64,000 nt of DNA from assembly GCF_004923315.1 (NCBI RefSeq), contig NZ_CP039650.1, positions 2,629,501-2,693,500 of the forward strand, written 5' to 3'. Below, piece after piece: positions 1-8,989 of this stretch. Below the pieces are notes generated by a model. That model was given only the letters and a program-made list of their open reading frames with translations, did no database searches and was not told the DNA's origin. The DNA is from Azospirillum sp. TSA2s (lineage in GTDB: Bacteria > Pseudomonadota > Alphaproteobacteria > Azospirillales > Azospirillaceae). The position numbers and the translations under genes were made by a program. Within the stretch, counting starts at the first letter, position 1. Every line of letters begins with the position of its first letter.

Positions 1-82
1 TTTCGCCGCACCGCACCCGCCCCGCCGGCCGCAAGGCTCCAGACGGACGTGCCTTTCCCTGTTTAAGGATTGCAATTCGCCA

Positions 83-853
83 CTATTCGTTGGGCACGAA
101 GCCATGCGCCGGCTGCGCCCATCCCAGATGCTCCCCACCGTCCAGCGCGATCATCTGGCCGGTCATCGCCGGGGCTGCGATCAGGAAGCGGATGGCGGCG
201 CAGACCTCCTCCGGCGTGGTGCCGCGATGCAGCGGGGTCGAGTCCCACTGGGCGGCGAACTCCTCTTCCGTCTGACGGTCGTTGCGCAGGGTGGGACCGG
301 GTCCGATGCCGTTGACGCGGATGCGTGGGGCCAGCGCCAGCGCCATCGTGCGGGTCAGCGCCCACAGCCCCATCTTCGACAGGGTGTAGGACACGAAGTG
401 CGGCGTCGGATTCCAAACGCGCTGGTCGATGATGTTGACGATCAGCCCGCGCTCCCCCTCCGGCAACCGCGACGCGAAATCCTGCGACAGCACGAAGGGC
501 GCCCGCAGGTTCGCCTCCATATGCGCATCCCACGATTCGCGGGTGACGTCGGCCATCTCGTCGCGTTCGAAGCGGGAGGCGTTGTTGACCAGCAGGGTCA
601 GCGGACCGAGCCGCTCCGTCACCGCCGGCACCAGCGTCTTCACCTCCGCCTCGCGGTCCAGATCGGCGGCGAAGGCCATGGCACGACCACCCGCCCGCTC
701 GATCTCCGCGACGACGGCATCGGCCTCCCCGCGGGAACTTCGGTAATGGACGGCTACGTCCCACCCCTGCCCCGCCAGATCGAGCGCGATGGCCCGCCCG
801 ATGCGTTTGCCGGCCCCGGTCACCAGAGCCGTCTTCCTCTTGATCTCGACCAT
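83..853 (-). CDS. SDR oxidoreductase, pteridine-reductase (FolM/PTR1)-like
   Basis: A 256-residue short-chain dehydrogenase that probably reduces a pterin or dihydrofolate with NADPH. The cofactor motif TGAGKRIG (residues 12-19) has the Arg of the TGxxxRxG form typical of FolM and PTR1. NNAS is at 90-93 and the YTLSK catalytic Tyr/Lys pair is Y156/K160. The usual catalytic Ser is absent. An Asp (D143) lies 13 residues before the Tyr, the arrangement of pteridine reductases. The start is the ATG at 853, which opens directly into the Rossmann strand; an upstream in-frame extension is proline-rich and lacks family character. The SDR fold is certain; the pterin substrate is inferred. Confidence 0.85.
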   Translation of the reverse strand: MVEIKRKTALVTGAGKRIGRAIALDLAGQGWDVAVHYRSSRGEADAVVAEIERAGGRAMAFAADLDREAEVKTLVPAVTERLGPLTLLVNNASRFERDEMADVTRESWDAHMEANLRAPFVLSQDFASRLPEGERGLIVNIIDQRVWNPTPHFVSYTLSKMGLWALTRTMALALAPRIRVNGIGPGPTLRNDRQTEEEFAAQWDSTPLHRGTTPEEVCAAIRFLIAAPAMTGQMIALDGGEHLGWAQPAHGFVPNE

Positions 854-971
854 GGCGCCATAGGTACCTTGCCACCGCCGCGGGTCAAGGGGTGAGACGG
901 CCCAAAGCCGGGCCGATGCCGAAGTTGGCGGCGAAGTTGGCGGCGAAGTTGGTGGAAGGGGTAAGCCGGCG

Positions 972-1787
972 ATGTTGCGCGAAGCCTTCGAATATCTGAC
1001 CACGCCCTGCCCGCCGCTGGCCCGCCGTTTCGGCTATCTGTCGGAGATGGTGGCCCTGGGGGCCCGCCACCGCCGGCAGAGGCGGACCTGGGCGCCGCAT
1101 GTCGCGGCCTGTCACCGCTTCATCGATCAGGCGATGCAGCGGGTGGAGCCGGGCGGACGGGCTTTGGTGGCCGGCTCCGGGTTGCTGATCGAAATTCCGC
1201 TGGAAACGCTGACCGCCCGCTTCGACGAGGTGGTCCTGGCGGACGTGCTGCACAGCCGAACCGTCCGCCGCCGCGCGGCGGCCCTGCCCAATGTCCGCCT
1301 TGTCGAAATGGATGTCAGCGGCGCCCTGGCGCCGCTTGCCGCCACGCTGGACACCGGCGGCCGCCTGCCCACCGATTTCGAGCCGCCGATTCCCGATGGC
1401 GGCCCGTTCCGCTTTGCCGTGTCCTGCAACCTGCTGTCCCAACTGCCGCTGCTGCCGCTGGAAGCAGTGGAACGCCGCGCCCCGGCGACCACCGAGGCGG
1501 AGCGGACGGCCTTCGCCCTGCGCATGGTCCATGGCCATCTCTGCTGGCTGTCCGCCATCGCCGAACGCGCGGCCCTGTTCACCGACATCGACGCCTCCTG
1601 GATGCATGGCGGCACCGTGACCGAGGTGGAGGATTCGACCTGGGGCCTCGCCCTCCCCGCCCCAGACATGTCCTGGCTGTGGGACATCGCCCCGGCGCCG
1701 GAGCAGGACCGGCGGCAGGATCTGCGCCACAGCGTCGGCGGCTGGTTCGATGTGCGGACGGTGACGAGTGTCCTCCCGCCCTGTTGA
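972..1787 (+). CDS. methyltransferase-like protein of unknown substrate
   Basis: A 271-residue soluble protein. Residues 65-75 (LVAGSGLLIEI) resemble motif I of class I SAM methyltransferases, followed by an acidic strand end (VVLADVLH) and a VRLVEMD segment where motif II would fall. The central part (FRFAVSCNLLSQLPLLPLEA) resembles the post-motif II region. No clear catalytic residue can be assigned. GGAAGGGG lies shortly before the ATG. The gene is divergent from the SDR gene with about 120 bases between the starts. Function beyond a probable Rossmann-like methyltransferase fold is unknown. Confidence 0.7.
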   Translation: MLREAFEYLTTPCPPLARRFGYLSEMVALGARHRRQRRTWAPHVAACHRFIDQAMQRVEPGGRALVAGSGLLIEIPLETLTARFDEVVLADVLHSRTVRRRAAALPNVRLVEMDVSGALAPLAATLDTGGRLPTDFEPPIPDGGPFRFAVSCNLLSQLPLLPLEAVERRAPATTEAERTAFALRMVHGHLCWLSAIAERAALFTDIDASWMHGGTVTEVEDSTWGLALPAPDMSWLWDIAPAPEQDRRQDLRHSVGGWFDVRTVTSVLPPC

Positions 1788-1826
1788 GGGAACCGAGACC
1801 TCGACACAGCAGACGGGAGAGCGACC

Positions 1827-2246
1827 ATGGCCGCCAACGATCGCAACATCGACCGCCGCGACGCCGACCACCGCAAGGCGGATGACCGCCCCAGGGACGA
1901 CCGCAACATCGGCAACGCCACCGGCCCCAGCGACAGCGGCGGCATCGATGAGCGCGAGATCCCGCTGGATATCCCCCGGACGGTCGACCATCCCGACGTG
2001 GACGAACGGATCGAGGGCTTCCAGCGCATCATCGGCCCCGGCGCCGGTGGTCCGATCGACCAGCCCGACGAGGATTTCGGCATCCCCGGCAGCGAGGAGG
2101 CCGGCGGCCTCGGCACCGGCCCGCTGCCGCCGCGCCAGCCCGACCACCCTCAGGGCCAGACCACCAGGGGAACCGAGCGGGGATCGACCGACCGCATCAT
2201 CTCAGACCGCAACGTCGCGGTCGACGGCGCGCGGGACCGCAAGTAA
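1827..2246 (+). CDS. hydrophilic, probably disordered hypothetical protein
   Basis: A 139-residue protein very rich in Asp, Arg, Gly and Pro, with no hydrophobic core, no signal peptide and several DRN/DRNI repeats (ANDRNIDRRD near the N terminus, DDRNIG, SDRNVAVD near the C terminus). The composition predicts intrinsic disorder. The start follows a good ribosome site (GGGAGAG, then ATG). It lies 39 bases after the methyltransferase-like gene on the same strand. No family is recognised. GC-rich DNA can produce spurious polar reading frames, so some doubt remains. Confidence 0.6.
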   Translation: MAANDRNIDRRDADHRKADDRPRDDRNIGNATGPSDSGGIDEREIPLDIPRTVDHPDVDERIEGFQRIIGPGAGGPIDQPDEDFGIPGSEEAGGLGTGPLPPRQPDHPQGQTTRGTERGSTDRIISDRNVAVDGARDRK

Positions 2247-2254
2247 TCGGTATG

Positions 2255-2305
2255 GCGAACTATTGTCGGGCAGGCCACGGACCATGGCCGTCGACAATAG
2301 TTCGC
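2255..2305. repeat. perfect 14-bp inverted repeat
   Basis: The arms GCGAACTATTGTCG (2255-2268) and CGACAATAGTTCGC (2292-2305) are exact reverse complements around a 23-base spacer, starting nine bases after the preceding stop codon. No U-tract follows, so it is not a classical terminator. It could be a protein-binding palindrome or an RNA hairpin in the leader of the next small gene. Confidence 0.6.
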
Positions 2306-2475
2306 ATCTCCGTTGATTGAGGAAGCTGATACGGAAACTGTCGGGCGGCATTGCGCGGACTGCGCTTCATGGGACAGCGGCTCTGCCCTATCTTGGGTTT
2401 CATAAGGCGAACCAACGCCTCTTACGAACCCAAGGGAGTGGACGTCTCTCACCTCACGTGGAGATTCCCAAAGCC

Positions 2476-2643
2476 ATGAACAGCAATTTCAACGAAGTCC
2501 GCGATCCCCGTTCCTACGACGAGATCATCCTGGCCGCCCGCCAGATGCGCGCCGATCATCTGCGCGACCTGTTCGGCAAGCTGCGCGCCGGCCTGTTCGG
2601 CGCCCGCGCCGGCCACGGCACCGCGCTGCCGAGCGTGCGCTGA
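2476..2643 (+). CDS. RSP_7527-like small protein
   Basis: A 55-residue protein whose N-terminal half (YDEIILAARQMRADHLRDLF) is an amphipathic helix resembling the short RSP_7527-type proteins common in alphaproteobacteria, which are often neighbours of DUF1127 proteins. A longer in-frame start exists at 2317, but the extra residues are unlike the family and the ATG at 2476 is preceded by GGAG at 12 bases. Role unknown; family members are cytosolic and of RNA-regulator-like size, but that is only an analogy. Confidence 0.6.
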   Translation: MNSNFNEVRDPRSYDEIILAARQMRADHLRDLFGKLRAGLFGARAGHGTALPSVR

Positions 2644-2706
2644 CGGCAGACGGGCCTCCGCCGACCGGCGAGGTTCCAGCCGGATAGAGAAACGGCCCGG
2701 GTAGAG

Positions 2707-2745
2707 AAACGGCACCGTGCATTGCTGCGCGGTGCCGTTTTTGCA
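2707..2745. terminator. intrinsic terminator between convergent genes
   Basis: AAACGGCACCG (2707-2717) pairs with CGGTGCCGTTT (2730-2740) and is followed by further T residues. Because the stem starts with A residues it can end transcription from both sides. It sits between the RSP_7527-like gene and the convergent DUF983 gene. Confidence 0.85.
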
Positions 2746-2765
2746 TTCAGGATGTCTTCAACCGC

Positions 2766-3146
2766 CTATCCGCGTTCCGACCCCGGTGCGCCGGTGCACC
2801 ACAGAAGCCCCAGCACCAGACCCTTGCAGCGCGGCAGCAGAATCAGCGTCAGCAGCAGGGTCAGCGCCGGCCAGATCGCCAGATGCAACCAGGTCGGCGG
2901 CTCATAATTCTGTTCGACGAACAGCAGGGCGGGGATGACGATGTGGCCGACGATCAGGATGGTCATCCAGGGCGGCGCGTCGTCGGCGCGCAGATGGCCA
3001 TAAGCCTCCCCACAGGCCGAGCAATGGTCCACCGGCTTCAGGAAGTTCCGCAGCAGCCGGCCGCGCCCGCAATTGGGACAGCAGCCGATCAAGCCGCGGA
3101 AAGAGGCGAGAAACTTCGACGGAGCCGCTTCGGTTCCTGCGATCAT
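2766..3146 (-). CDS. DUF983 family membrane protein with zinc-ribbon motif
   Basis: A 126-residue protein of the DUF983 family. An N-terminal four-cysteine motif (CPNCGRGRL, then HCSACGE) should bind a metal. Two hydrophobic segments follow (TILIVGHIVIPALLFV and WPALTLLLTLILL). The start is the ATG at 3146, preceded by GGAAGGAG on the minus strand; upstream in-frame codons are less credible. Family members are small alphaproteobacterial inner-membrane proteins of unknown role, often near cytochrome oxidase or Nudix genes. No such neighbour is present here. Confidence 0.88.
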   Translation of the reverse strand: MIAGTEAAPSKFLASFRGLIGCCPNCGRGRLLRNFLKPVDHCSACGEAYGHLRADDAPPWMTILIVGHIVIPALLFVEQNYEPPTWLHLAIWPALTLLLTLILLPRCKGLVLGLLWCTGAPGSERG

Positions 3147-3496
3147 GGCCACTCCTTCCGTGTTGCCCACAATATAGGCTCTTGCCAGCCAAACCACACC
3201 CCCGATTGCGGACAGGTCGGGCATGCGGAGGCCGGCTTACGGCGATCCGCCGGATTTTCGGGCCGTCCTTATCCCGTCTCCTGTCCCGTGCTATGAAGAG
3301 GGCAGCCTGTTTGCAGCCGCAGAGGCGATATGGGGGACATGATGGATCGGATGCCGGATGAAACAGTGGAACATCTCCCGGATTCTGTTTCATAGCGTTT
3401 CAAATGTTCAACTCCAGCCTCCCCAACCCTGCTGCCGAGTTGACGGCGGCGACCGCGCGGTCTAGGGGAAGACCTTTGCGTTCCGGAGACCCAGCC

Positions 3497-4477
3497 ATGC
3501 CCTTCACCCGCCTGTTGTGCGCTGCCGCTGCCCTCGCCGCCTTCGTCGGCCCGATCGCCATGCCGGTCTCGGCGATGGCGCAGACCAAGACCGTCGCCAT
3601 CACCGCCATCGTCCAGCACCCGGCACTCGACGCGACGCGCGACGGCGTGGTGGAGGCGCTGAAGGACGCCGGCTTTGTCCAGGGCCAGAACCTGAAGGTC
3701 GAGTATCAAAGCGCGCAGGGCAACCCGGCCACCGCCGCCCAGATCGCCCGCCAGTTCGCCGGCTCCCGCCCCGACGTGATCGTTCCTATCTCGACCCCGT
3801 CGGCCCAGGCGGTGGCGGCCGCGACCCGCGACATCCCGGTGGTGTTCACCGCGGTGACCGATCCGGTGTCGGCCCAGCTGGTGAAGTCGATGGACAAGCC
3901 CGGCGCCAACATCACCGGCCTGTCCGACATGGCCCCGGTCGGCGAGCATGTCGCCCTGATCCGCGAAATCCTGCCCCAGGCCAAGCGCATCGGCGTGCTC
4001 TACAACCCAGGTGAGCCGAACTCCATCGTGCTGGTCAAGGCGCTGAAGGACGAGGCCGCCAAGGCCGGCCTGACCGTGGTCGAGGCCTCCGTGCCGAAAT
4101 CGTCGGACGCACAGCAGGCGGTGCGCAGCCTCGTCGGCAAGGCCGATGCCGTCTACATCCCGCTCGACAACACCGTCGTCTCGGCACTGGAAAGCGTGAT
4201 CGCCGTCGGCCAGCAGGCCAAGCTGCCGATCTTCTCCGCCGACACCGACAGCGTCGCCCGCGGCACCATCGCCTCGATCGGCTTCGACTATCTCCAGGTC
4301 GGCAAGCAGACCGGCGCCATCGTCGCCCGCGTCCTGAAGGGCGAGAAGCCCGGCGACATCCCGGTGTCGCTCGCCAAGGGCACCGACCTGTTCGTCAACC
4401 CGAAATCCGCCGCCGCCATGGGCGTCACCCTGCCCGACGCGGTGGTGAAGCGCGCGACGAAGGTGGTCGGGCAGTAA
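3497..4477 (+). CDS. ABC transporter substrate-binding protein (TrpX/DUF534 family)
   Basis: A 326-residue periplasmic binding protein. The N terminus (MPFTRLLCAAAALAAFVG, ending near SAMAQ) is a Sec signal peptide. The mature part has the two-lobed type I binding fold of PF04392: repeated Rossmann-like halves with HPALDATRDG early and FSADTDSVARGTIASIGFDY late. Such proteins serve tryptophan or related amino-acid uptake in the TrpXYZ type, but ligand identity cannot be read from sequence. The start at 3497 has GGAG upstream; an earlier ATG at 3404 would bury the signal peptide. First gene of a three-gene ABC operon. Confidence 0.9.
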   Translation: MPFTRLLCAAAALAAFVGPIAMPVSAMAQTKTVAITAIVQHPALDATRDGVVEALKDAGFVQGQNLKVEYQSAQGNPATAAQIARQFAGSRPDVIVPISTPSAQAVAAATRDIPVVFTAVTDPVSAQLVKSMDKPGANITGLSDMAPVGEHVALIREILPQAKRIGVLYNPGEPNSIVLVKALKDEAAKAGLTVVEASVPKSSDAQQAVRSLVGKADAVYIPLDNTVVSALESVIAVGQQAKLPIFSADTDSVARGTIASIGFDYLQVGKQTGAIVARVLKGEKPGDIPVSLAKGTDLFVNPKSAAAMGVTLPDAVVKRATKVVGQ

Positions 4478-4520
4478 GGCGCCTGCCTGCACCTGCCCGC
4501 ACCAAAGCAAAAGCACCGCA

Positions 4521-5417
4521 ATGACCGAAATCGCCCTCTTCGGCGCCATCGAGATCGGCCTCGTCTATGCGCTGGTCGCCATCGGCGTCTACCTGTCCTT
4601 CCGCATCCTGGACTTCCCCGACCTGACGGTAGACGGAAGCTTTCCGCTGGGGGCGGCCGTCTGCGCGGTGCTCTTGATCGCCGGGGTCAACCCCTGGCTC
4701 GCCAGCCTCGCCGCCGCACTCGCGGGTGCCGCGGCCGGTCTGGTGACGGCGACGCTGAACGTACGCTTCAAGATCCTGCATCTGCTCGCCAGCATCCTGA
4801 CGATGATCGCCCTGTTCTCCGTCAACCTGCGGGTCATGGGGCGGCCGAACGTGGCTCTGCTGATGCAGGACACGGTGCTGACGCCCTTCTATGGGCTTGG
4901 CATCCCGGACCACATCGTCCGCCCGCTGGTGGTCGGCGTCATCGTCGCGGTCGTCGTGCTGCTGCTCGCCCGCTTCCTGTCCAGCGAGTTCGGGCTGGCG
5001 ATGCGGGCGACCGGGGTGAATGCGCGGATGGCGCGGGCGCAGGGCGTCGACACCGACGCCCATGTCTATGCCGGCATCGCCCTGTCCAACGCCCTGACCG
5101 GTCTGGCCGGCGCCCTGTTCGCCCAGACCAACGGCTTCGCCGACGTCACCACCGGCATCGGCACCATCGTGGTTGGCCTCGCCGCCGTCATCGTCGGCGA
5201 GACGGTGCTGCCCGCCCGCGCCCTGGCTCTGGCGCTGGTCGGCTGCGTCGCCGGTTCGATCCTCTACCGCCTCGCGGTTCAGTTGGCGCTTTCGGCGGAC
5301 TCCATTGGCTTGCAGGCCTCCGACCTCAATCTGGTGACCGCGGTGCTGGTCGCCGTCGCCCTGATCCTGCCGCGCCTGAAGGCCAAGGCTTCCCGCAGCG
5401 CACGAGTTGCCAAATGA
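4521..5417 (+). CDS. ABC transporter permease (TrpY-like)
   Basis: A 298-residue polytopic inner-membrane protein with about eight hydrophobic segments. The motif GLAMRATGVNARMARAQGVD is the cytoplasmic coupling loop seen in branched-chain amino-acid and TrpY-type permeases. It begins 43 bases after the binding-protein gene and its stop codon overlaps the next start as ATGA. It forms the channel of the importer with the neighbouring binding protein and ATPase. A single permease gene suggests a homodimeric channel. Confidence 0.92.
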   Translation: MTEIALFGAIEIGLVYALVAIGVYLSFRILDFPDLTVDGSFPLGAAVCAVLLIAGVNPWLASLAAALAGAAAGLVTATLNVRFKILHLLASILTMIALFSVNLRVMGRPNVALLMQDTVLTPFYGLGIPDHIVRPLVVGVIVAVVVLLLARFLSSEFGLAMRATGVNARMARAQGVDTDAHVYAGIALSNALTGLAGALFAQTNGFADVTTGIGTIVVGLAAVIVGETVLPARALALALVGCVAGSILYRLAVQLALSADSIGLQASDLNLVTAVLVAVALILPRLKAKASRSARVAK

Positions 5418-6211
5418 TCGTCGTCGAGGACATCCACGTCACCTTCGGGCGCGGCACGCCGCTGGAAAAGCACGCGCTGCGCGGCGTCGACCTAACCATC
5501 CCGGAGGGGGAGTTCGTCACCGTCATCGGCTCCAACGGCGCCGGCAAGTCGACCTTCCTCGGTTCGCTGGCCGGCGACGTGCTGGCGGAGCAGGGGCGCA
5601 TCTCCATCGACGGCACCGACGTCACCCGCTGGGACACGCCGCGCCGCGCCGGTCTGGTCGCCCGCGTCTTCCAGGACCCGATGGCCGGCAGCTGCGCCGC
5701 CCTGACCATCGAGGAGAACATGGCGCTGGCCGCCGCGCGCGGACGCCGCCGGGGCCTCGCGCTCGCTTTGGGCAGCGACCGCCGCAGGAACTTCCGCGAC
5801 CGCATCGCGGCGCTGGGGCTGGGGCTGGAGAACCGGTTGCACGACCGCATGGGCCTGCTGTCCGGCGGGCAGCGTCAGGCGGTCAGCCTGCTGATGGCGA
5901 CGCTGGCCGGCTCCAAGATCCTGCTGCTGGACGAGCACACCGCGGCGCTCGACCCTGCCACCGCCGATTTCGTGCTGGATCTTACCCGGCGCATCGTCCG
6001 CGACAACCGCCTGACCACGCTGATGGTCACCCATTCGATGCGGCAGGCGCTGGACTATGGCGACCGCACGCTGATGCTGCACGAGGGCCGCGTCGTGCTC
6101 GACGTGGCGGGCGAGGAGCGCGCCGGGCTGGATGTGCCGCACCTGCTGGCCTTGTTCGCCAAGCAGCGCGGCGGGGTGGAGATCAGCGACGACAGCCTGC
6201 TGATCGGCTAA
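5414..6211 (+). CDS. ABC transporter ATP-binding protein (TrpZ-like)
   Basis: A 265-residue ATPase that powers the importer. Walker A is GSNGAGKST (about residues 37-45), the signature is LSGGQRQAV, Walker B is ILLLDEHTAALDP and the switch His is in VTHSM. The Glu after the Walker B Asp is present. The gene overlaps the permease by four bases, so translation is probably coupled. It converges with the antiporter gene, whose stop codon overlaps its own by a few bases. Confidence 0.94.
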   Translation: MIVVEDIHVTFGRGTPLEKHALRGVDLTIPEGEFVTVIGSNGAGKSTFLGSLAGDVLAEQGRISIDGTDVTRWDTPRRAGLVARVFQDPMAGSCAALTIEENMALAAARGRRRGLALALGSDRRRNFRDRIAALGLGLENRLHDRMGLLSGGQRQAVSLLMATLAGSKILLLDEHTAALDPATADFVLDLTRRIVRDNRLTTLMVTHSMRQALDYGDRTLMLHEGRVVLDVAGEERAGLDVPHLLALFAKQRGGVEISDDSLLIG

Positions 6212-8004
6212 GCCTCCGCCTTCGTCCTGGCCTCGCCTTCCCGGTCCGCCTCGAACAGCGACTGAAGCTCGGCTGCGGCATCGCGGGAGGTCTGGATCAG
6301 CTTGATCTCGTCATTATGGACGGCATGCTGGCGGATCAGGGTCCGTTCGTCATGGGCACGGAAGGTGTCGAGCGTCCGCGTCACTTCGCCTTCCGCCAAG
6401 CCCATCTGCCGCAGCACATCGCCGGTCATGCGCAGGCTGGAATCGAAGGTCTCGCGCACGATGTGGGTGACGCCACGGTCCATCAGATGATGGACATGGC
6501 GGCGGTTGCGGGCGCGGGCGAAGATGGTCAGATTGGGGAAATGGCGCGTCGCCATCTCCACCACGCGCAGCGACTGCTCCATGTCGTCCAGCGCCACCAC
6601 CAGCACCTTGGCCTTCTCCGCCCCTGCGGCGCGCAGAAGCTCCACGCGGGTCGGGTCACCGTAGTAGGCCTTGCTGCCGAACCTGCGGACGAAATCGACC
6701 TGGGCCGCGCTGCTCTCCAGCGCGGTGAAGGGAATGCCGCGCACCCGCAGCACGCGGCCGACCACCTGCCCCACCCGGCCGAAGCCGCAGATGATGACCG
6801 GCGGGTTGTCGTCGGGCGGGGTATCGAAGGGACGCTTGGGCTTCGCCGACATCAGGCGCGGCGCGAACCAGCGCTCCTCCGCCGCGAACAGGAAGGGCGT
6901 CGCCAGCATCGACAGGGTGACCACGAGCATCGCCGCCGACGCCTGTTCCCCGGCCATCACGCCGCCGCCGACCGCCAGCCCGAACAGCACGAAGCCGAAT
7001 TCGCCGCCCTGGCTCAGCACCGTCGCCATCCGCATCGCCCCGGCCCAGGGAACCCCGGCAATGCGGGCCAGCACCAGCATCACCAGTCCCTTCACCAGCA
7101 GCAGCGCCACGGCAAGTCCTAGGAAGCGGACGGGATGCGCCATCAGCGTCGGCACGTCGGCCCCCATGCCGACCGACACGAAGAACAGCCCGAGCAGCAA
7201 GCCCTCGAAAGGTTCGATATCCGCCTGCACCTCGTGCCGGTATTCCGAATCCGACAGCAGGACGCCGGCCATGAAAGCACCCAGCGACATCGACAGCCCG
7301 GCCTCCTGGATCAGCACGGCGGTGCCGATGACGATCAGCAGGGCTGTGGCGGTGAAGATCTCCGGCGCGCCGGCGCGGTCGACCGCGTGGAAGATCGGCC
7401 GCAGCAGATAGCGTCCGCCAATCAGCACCACGACCACCGCGACCACCGCCTTGGCGACGGACAGCCACGCACCGTCGGCCTGGGGAACGCTGCCGTTGCC
7501 CAACAGCGGCAACAGCGCCACCGCGGGAATGATGGCGAGATCCTGGAACAGCAGGACGGAAAAGGCATTGCGCCCGGATTGGTTGGCGAGCAGCCCGCGC
7601 TCCGCCATCATCGGCAGCGCCATGGCGGTGGAGGACAGGGCGAAGCCGAAGCCCAGAACCACTGCCGTCGGCCAGGCGAGCCCCAGCCCCCAGCCGCACA
7701 GCGCGGTGATCGCGGCGCCGGTCACCGCGACCTGCGCACCGCCAAGCCCCAGCACCGATTTCCGCATGACCCACAGGCGGGCGGGCCTCAGCTCCAGCCC
7801 GATCAGGAACAGCAGCATGACGACGCCGAGTTCCGAGGCGTGTGCGATCGCCCCCACATTGGTGACCAGCCCGAGCCCGGCCGGACCAACCGCCAGCCCG
7901 GCGGCGAGATAGCCGAGCGGCGCACCGAACCCGAACCTTTTTGCCACCGGCACGGCGACCACCATCGCCGCCAGCAGCACAACCAACGTCACAAGCTCCG
8001 CCAT
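6208..8004 (-). CDS. CPA2 cation:proton antiporter with TrkA-N domain (Kef/YbaL-like)
   Basis: A 598-residue protein. Roughly residues 1-385 form a Na+/H+-exchanger domain with about 12 membrane helices, and a cytosolic RCK/TrkA-N domain follows with the NAD-binding motif ICGFGRVG near residue 410. The C-terminal tail is charged. Members exchange K+ or Na+ for protons and are gated by nucleotides or glutathione conjugates. The order of domains and length match KefB/KefC and YbaL. No KefF/KefG partner is adjacent, so the exact subtype is open. Confidence 0.93.
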   Translation of the reverse strand: MAELVTLVVLLAAMVVAVPVAKRFGFGAPLGYLAAGLAVGPAGLGLVTNVGAIAHASELGVVMLLFLIGLELRPARLWVMRKSVLGLGGAQVAVTGAAITALCGWGLGLAWPTAVVLGFGFALSSTAMALPMMAERGLLANQSGRNAFSVLLFQDLAIIPAVALLPLLGNGSVPQADGAWLSVAKAVVAVVVVLIGGRYLLRPIFHAVDRAGAPEIFTATALLIVIGTAVLIQEAGLSMSLGAFMAGVLLSDSEYRHEVQADIEPFEGLLLGLFFVSVGMGADVPTLMAHPVRFLGLAVALLLVKGLVMLVLARIAGVPWAGAMRMATVLSQGGEFGFVLFGLAVGGGVMAGEQASAAMLVVTLSMLATPFLFAAEERWFAPRLMSAKPKRPFDTPPDDNPPVIICGFGRVGQVVGRVLRVRGIPFTALESSAAQVDFVRRFGSKAYYGDPTRVELLRAAGAEKAKVLVVALDDMEQSLRVVEMATRHFPNLTIFARARNRRHVHHLMDRGVTHIVRETFDSSLRMTGDVLRQMGLAEGEVTRTLDTFRAHDERTLIRQHAVHNDEIKLIQTSRDAAAELQSLFEADREGEARTKAEA

Positions 8005-8106
8005 GTCCCCCGCCGCTCGACTGTCGCAGGGGCACTATGGCGCGGTTTCAACGGCCGATGCCAGACACTTAACCGTCAGCCCGGCCATATACCTAGATGC
8101 TATTGA

Positions 8107-8952
8107 TTATTCGGCCGCGGAAGCCACGTGCGAGTTGTTCGACGGCGGCGCCCCACTGGCCGCCCAGCGGGTCAGCAGGAGGATGCCGACGACCACGCCG
8201 ACATAGGCGATCAGCTGCGCCTCCGTCGGACGATCGGTGTAGCCGACCAGCACATGCAGCGCCTGCCCGACGAGGCTGTTGTCGCGCAGGACGTCCGAGG
8301 TGTCCCACAGCACGGTGCCGCCCGCCATCAGGATGCCGCCCTGTGCCAGGAAATTGACCGCCGTGGCGGCCATGCCGGCGGCCAGCAGCGTCAGCAGCCA
8401 GGTGGTGGTGGCGAACAGGTGCCGCGTCGGGATCTGCAGCAGCCCGGCATAGAGCAGGACGGAGACCACCGCGCCCAGCGCCATGCCGCCCAGCCCGCCA
8501 GTGGCCACCGTGGCGATGCCGCCCTCGTCCGACGCCAGGATGCCGGTCAGGAACAGCACGACCTCCGACCCCTCGCGCAGCACGGCGACGCCGATGACGA
8601 TGGCCAGCGCCGCCAGCGACTTCTCCCCGCTCTGCACCGCCCGGCCGACCGCCTTCATGTCGCGCGCCAGTTCGCGGCCATGCTGCGCCATCCAGGCATT
8701 GTGCCAGGCCAGCATGACGACGGCGATCAGCAGGACGGTGGCGTTGAACATCTCCTGTCCGGTATCGGCGAACAGCGAGCTGATGCCGTCGGCGAAGGCG
8801 GCGACGATGCAGGACCCGACCATGCCGCCGACGATGCCCAGCGAAATCGACCGGCCGCGGCCGGGCACTCCCTGGGTCGCGGCCAGCACGATGCCGACGA
8901 TGAGGCCCGCTTCGAGGACCTCGCGAAAGACGATGATCAGACTGGCGAGCAT
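8107..8952 (-). CDS. FTR1-family high-affinity iron permease
   Basis: A 281-residue inner-membrane protein with seven predicted helices and the two iron-transport motifs of the FTR1/EfeU family, REVLE (helix 1) and REGSE (middle helix). Members import iron together with a periplasmic cupredoxin or ferroxidase partner. It lies 37 bases downstream of the cupredoxin-like gene on the same strand and is presumably co-transcribed from the Fur-boxed promoter at 9375. The ATG at 8952 has CGGAGACGACC in front. Confidence 0.93.
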   Translation of the reverse strand: MLASLIIVFREVLEAGLIVGIVLAATQGVPGRGRSISLGIVGGMVGSCIVAAFADGISSLFADTGQEMFNATVLLIAVVMLAWHNAWMAQHGRELARDMKAVGRAVQSGEKSLAALAIVIGVAVLREGSEVVLFLTGILASDEGGIATVATGGLGGMALGAVVSVLLYAGLLQIPTRHLFATTTWLLTLLAAGMAATAVNFLAQGGILMAGGTVLWDTSDVLRDNSLVGQALHVLVGYTDRPTEAQLIAYVGVVVGILLLTRWAASGAPPSNNSHVASAAE

Positions 8953-8989
8953 GGTCGTCTCCGGTACTGGGCGGTCTGCTGGGACAACG

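Noticed and set aside
1..82. Possible end of a gene at the left edge
   Set aside because: Short open stretches exist in more than one frame but there is too little sequence and no recognisable motif to assign a partial gene.
6212..7122. Plus-strand frame of 571 residues running through the ABC ATPase into the antiporter
   Set aside because: Out of frame with the Walker motifs and antisense to the antiporter, so a shadow of both.
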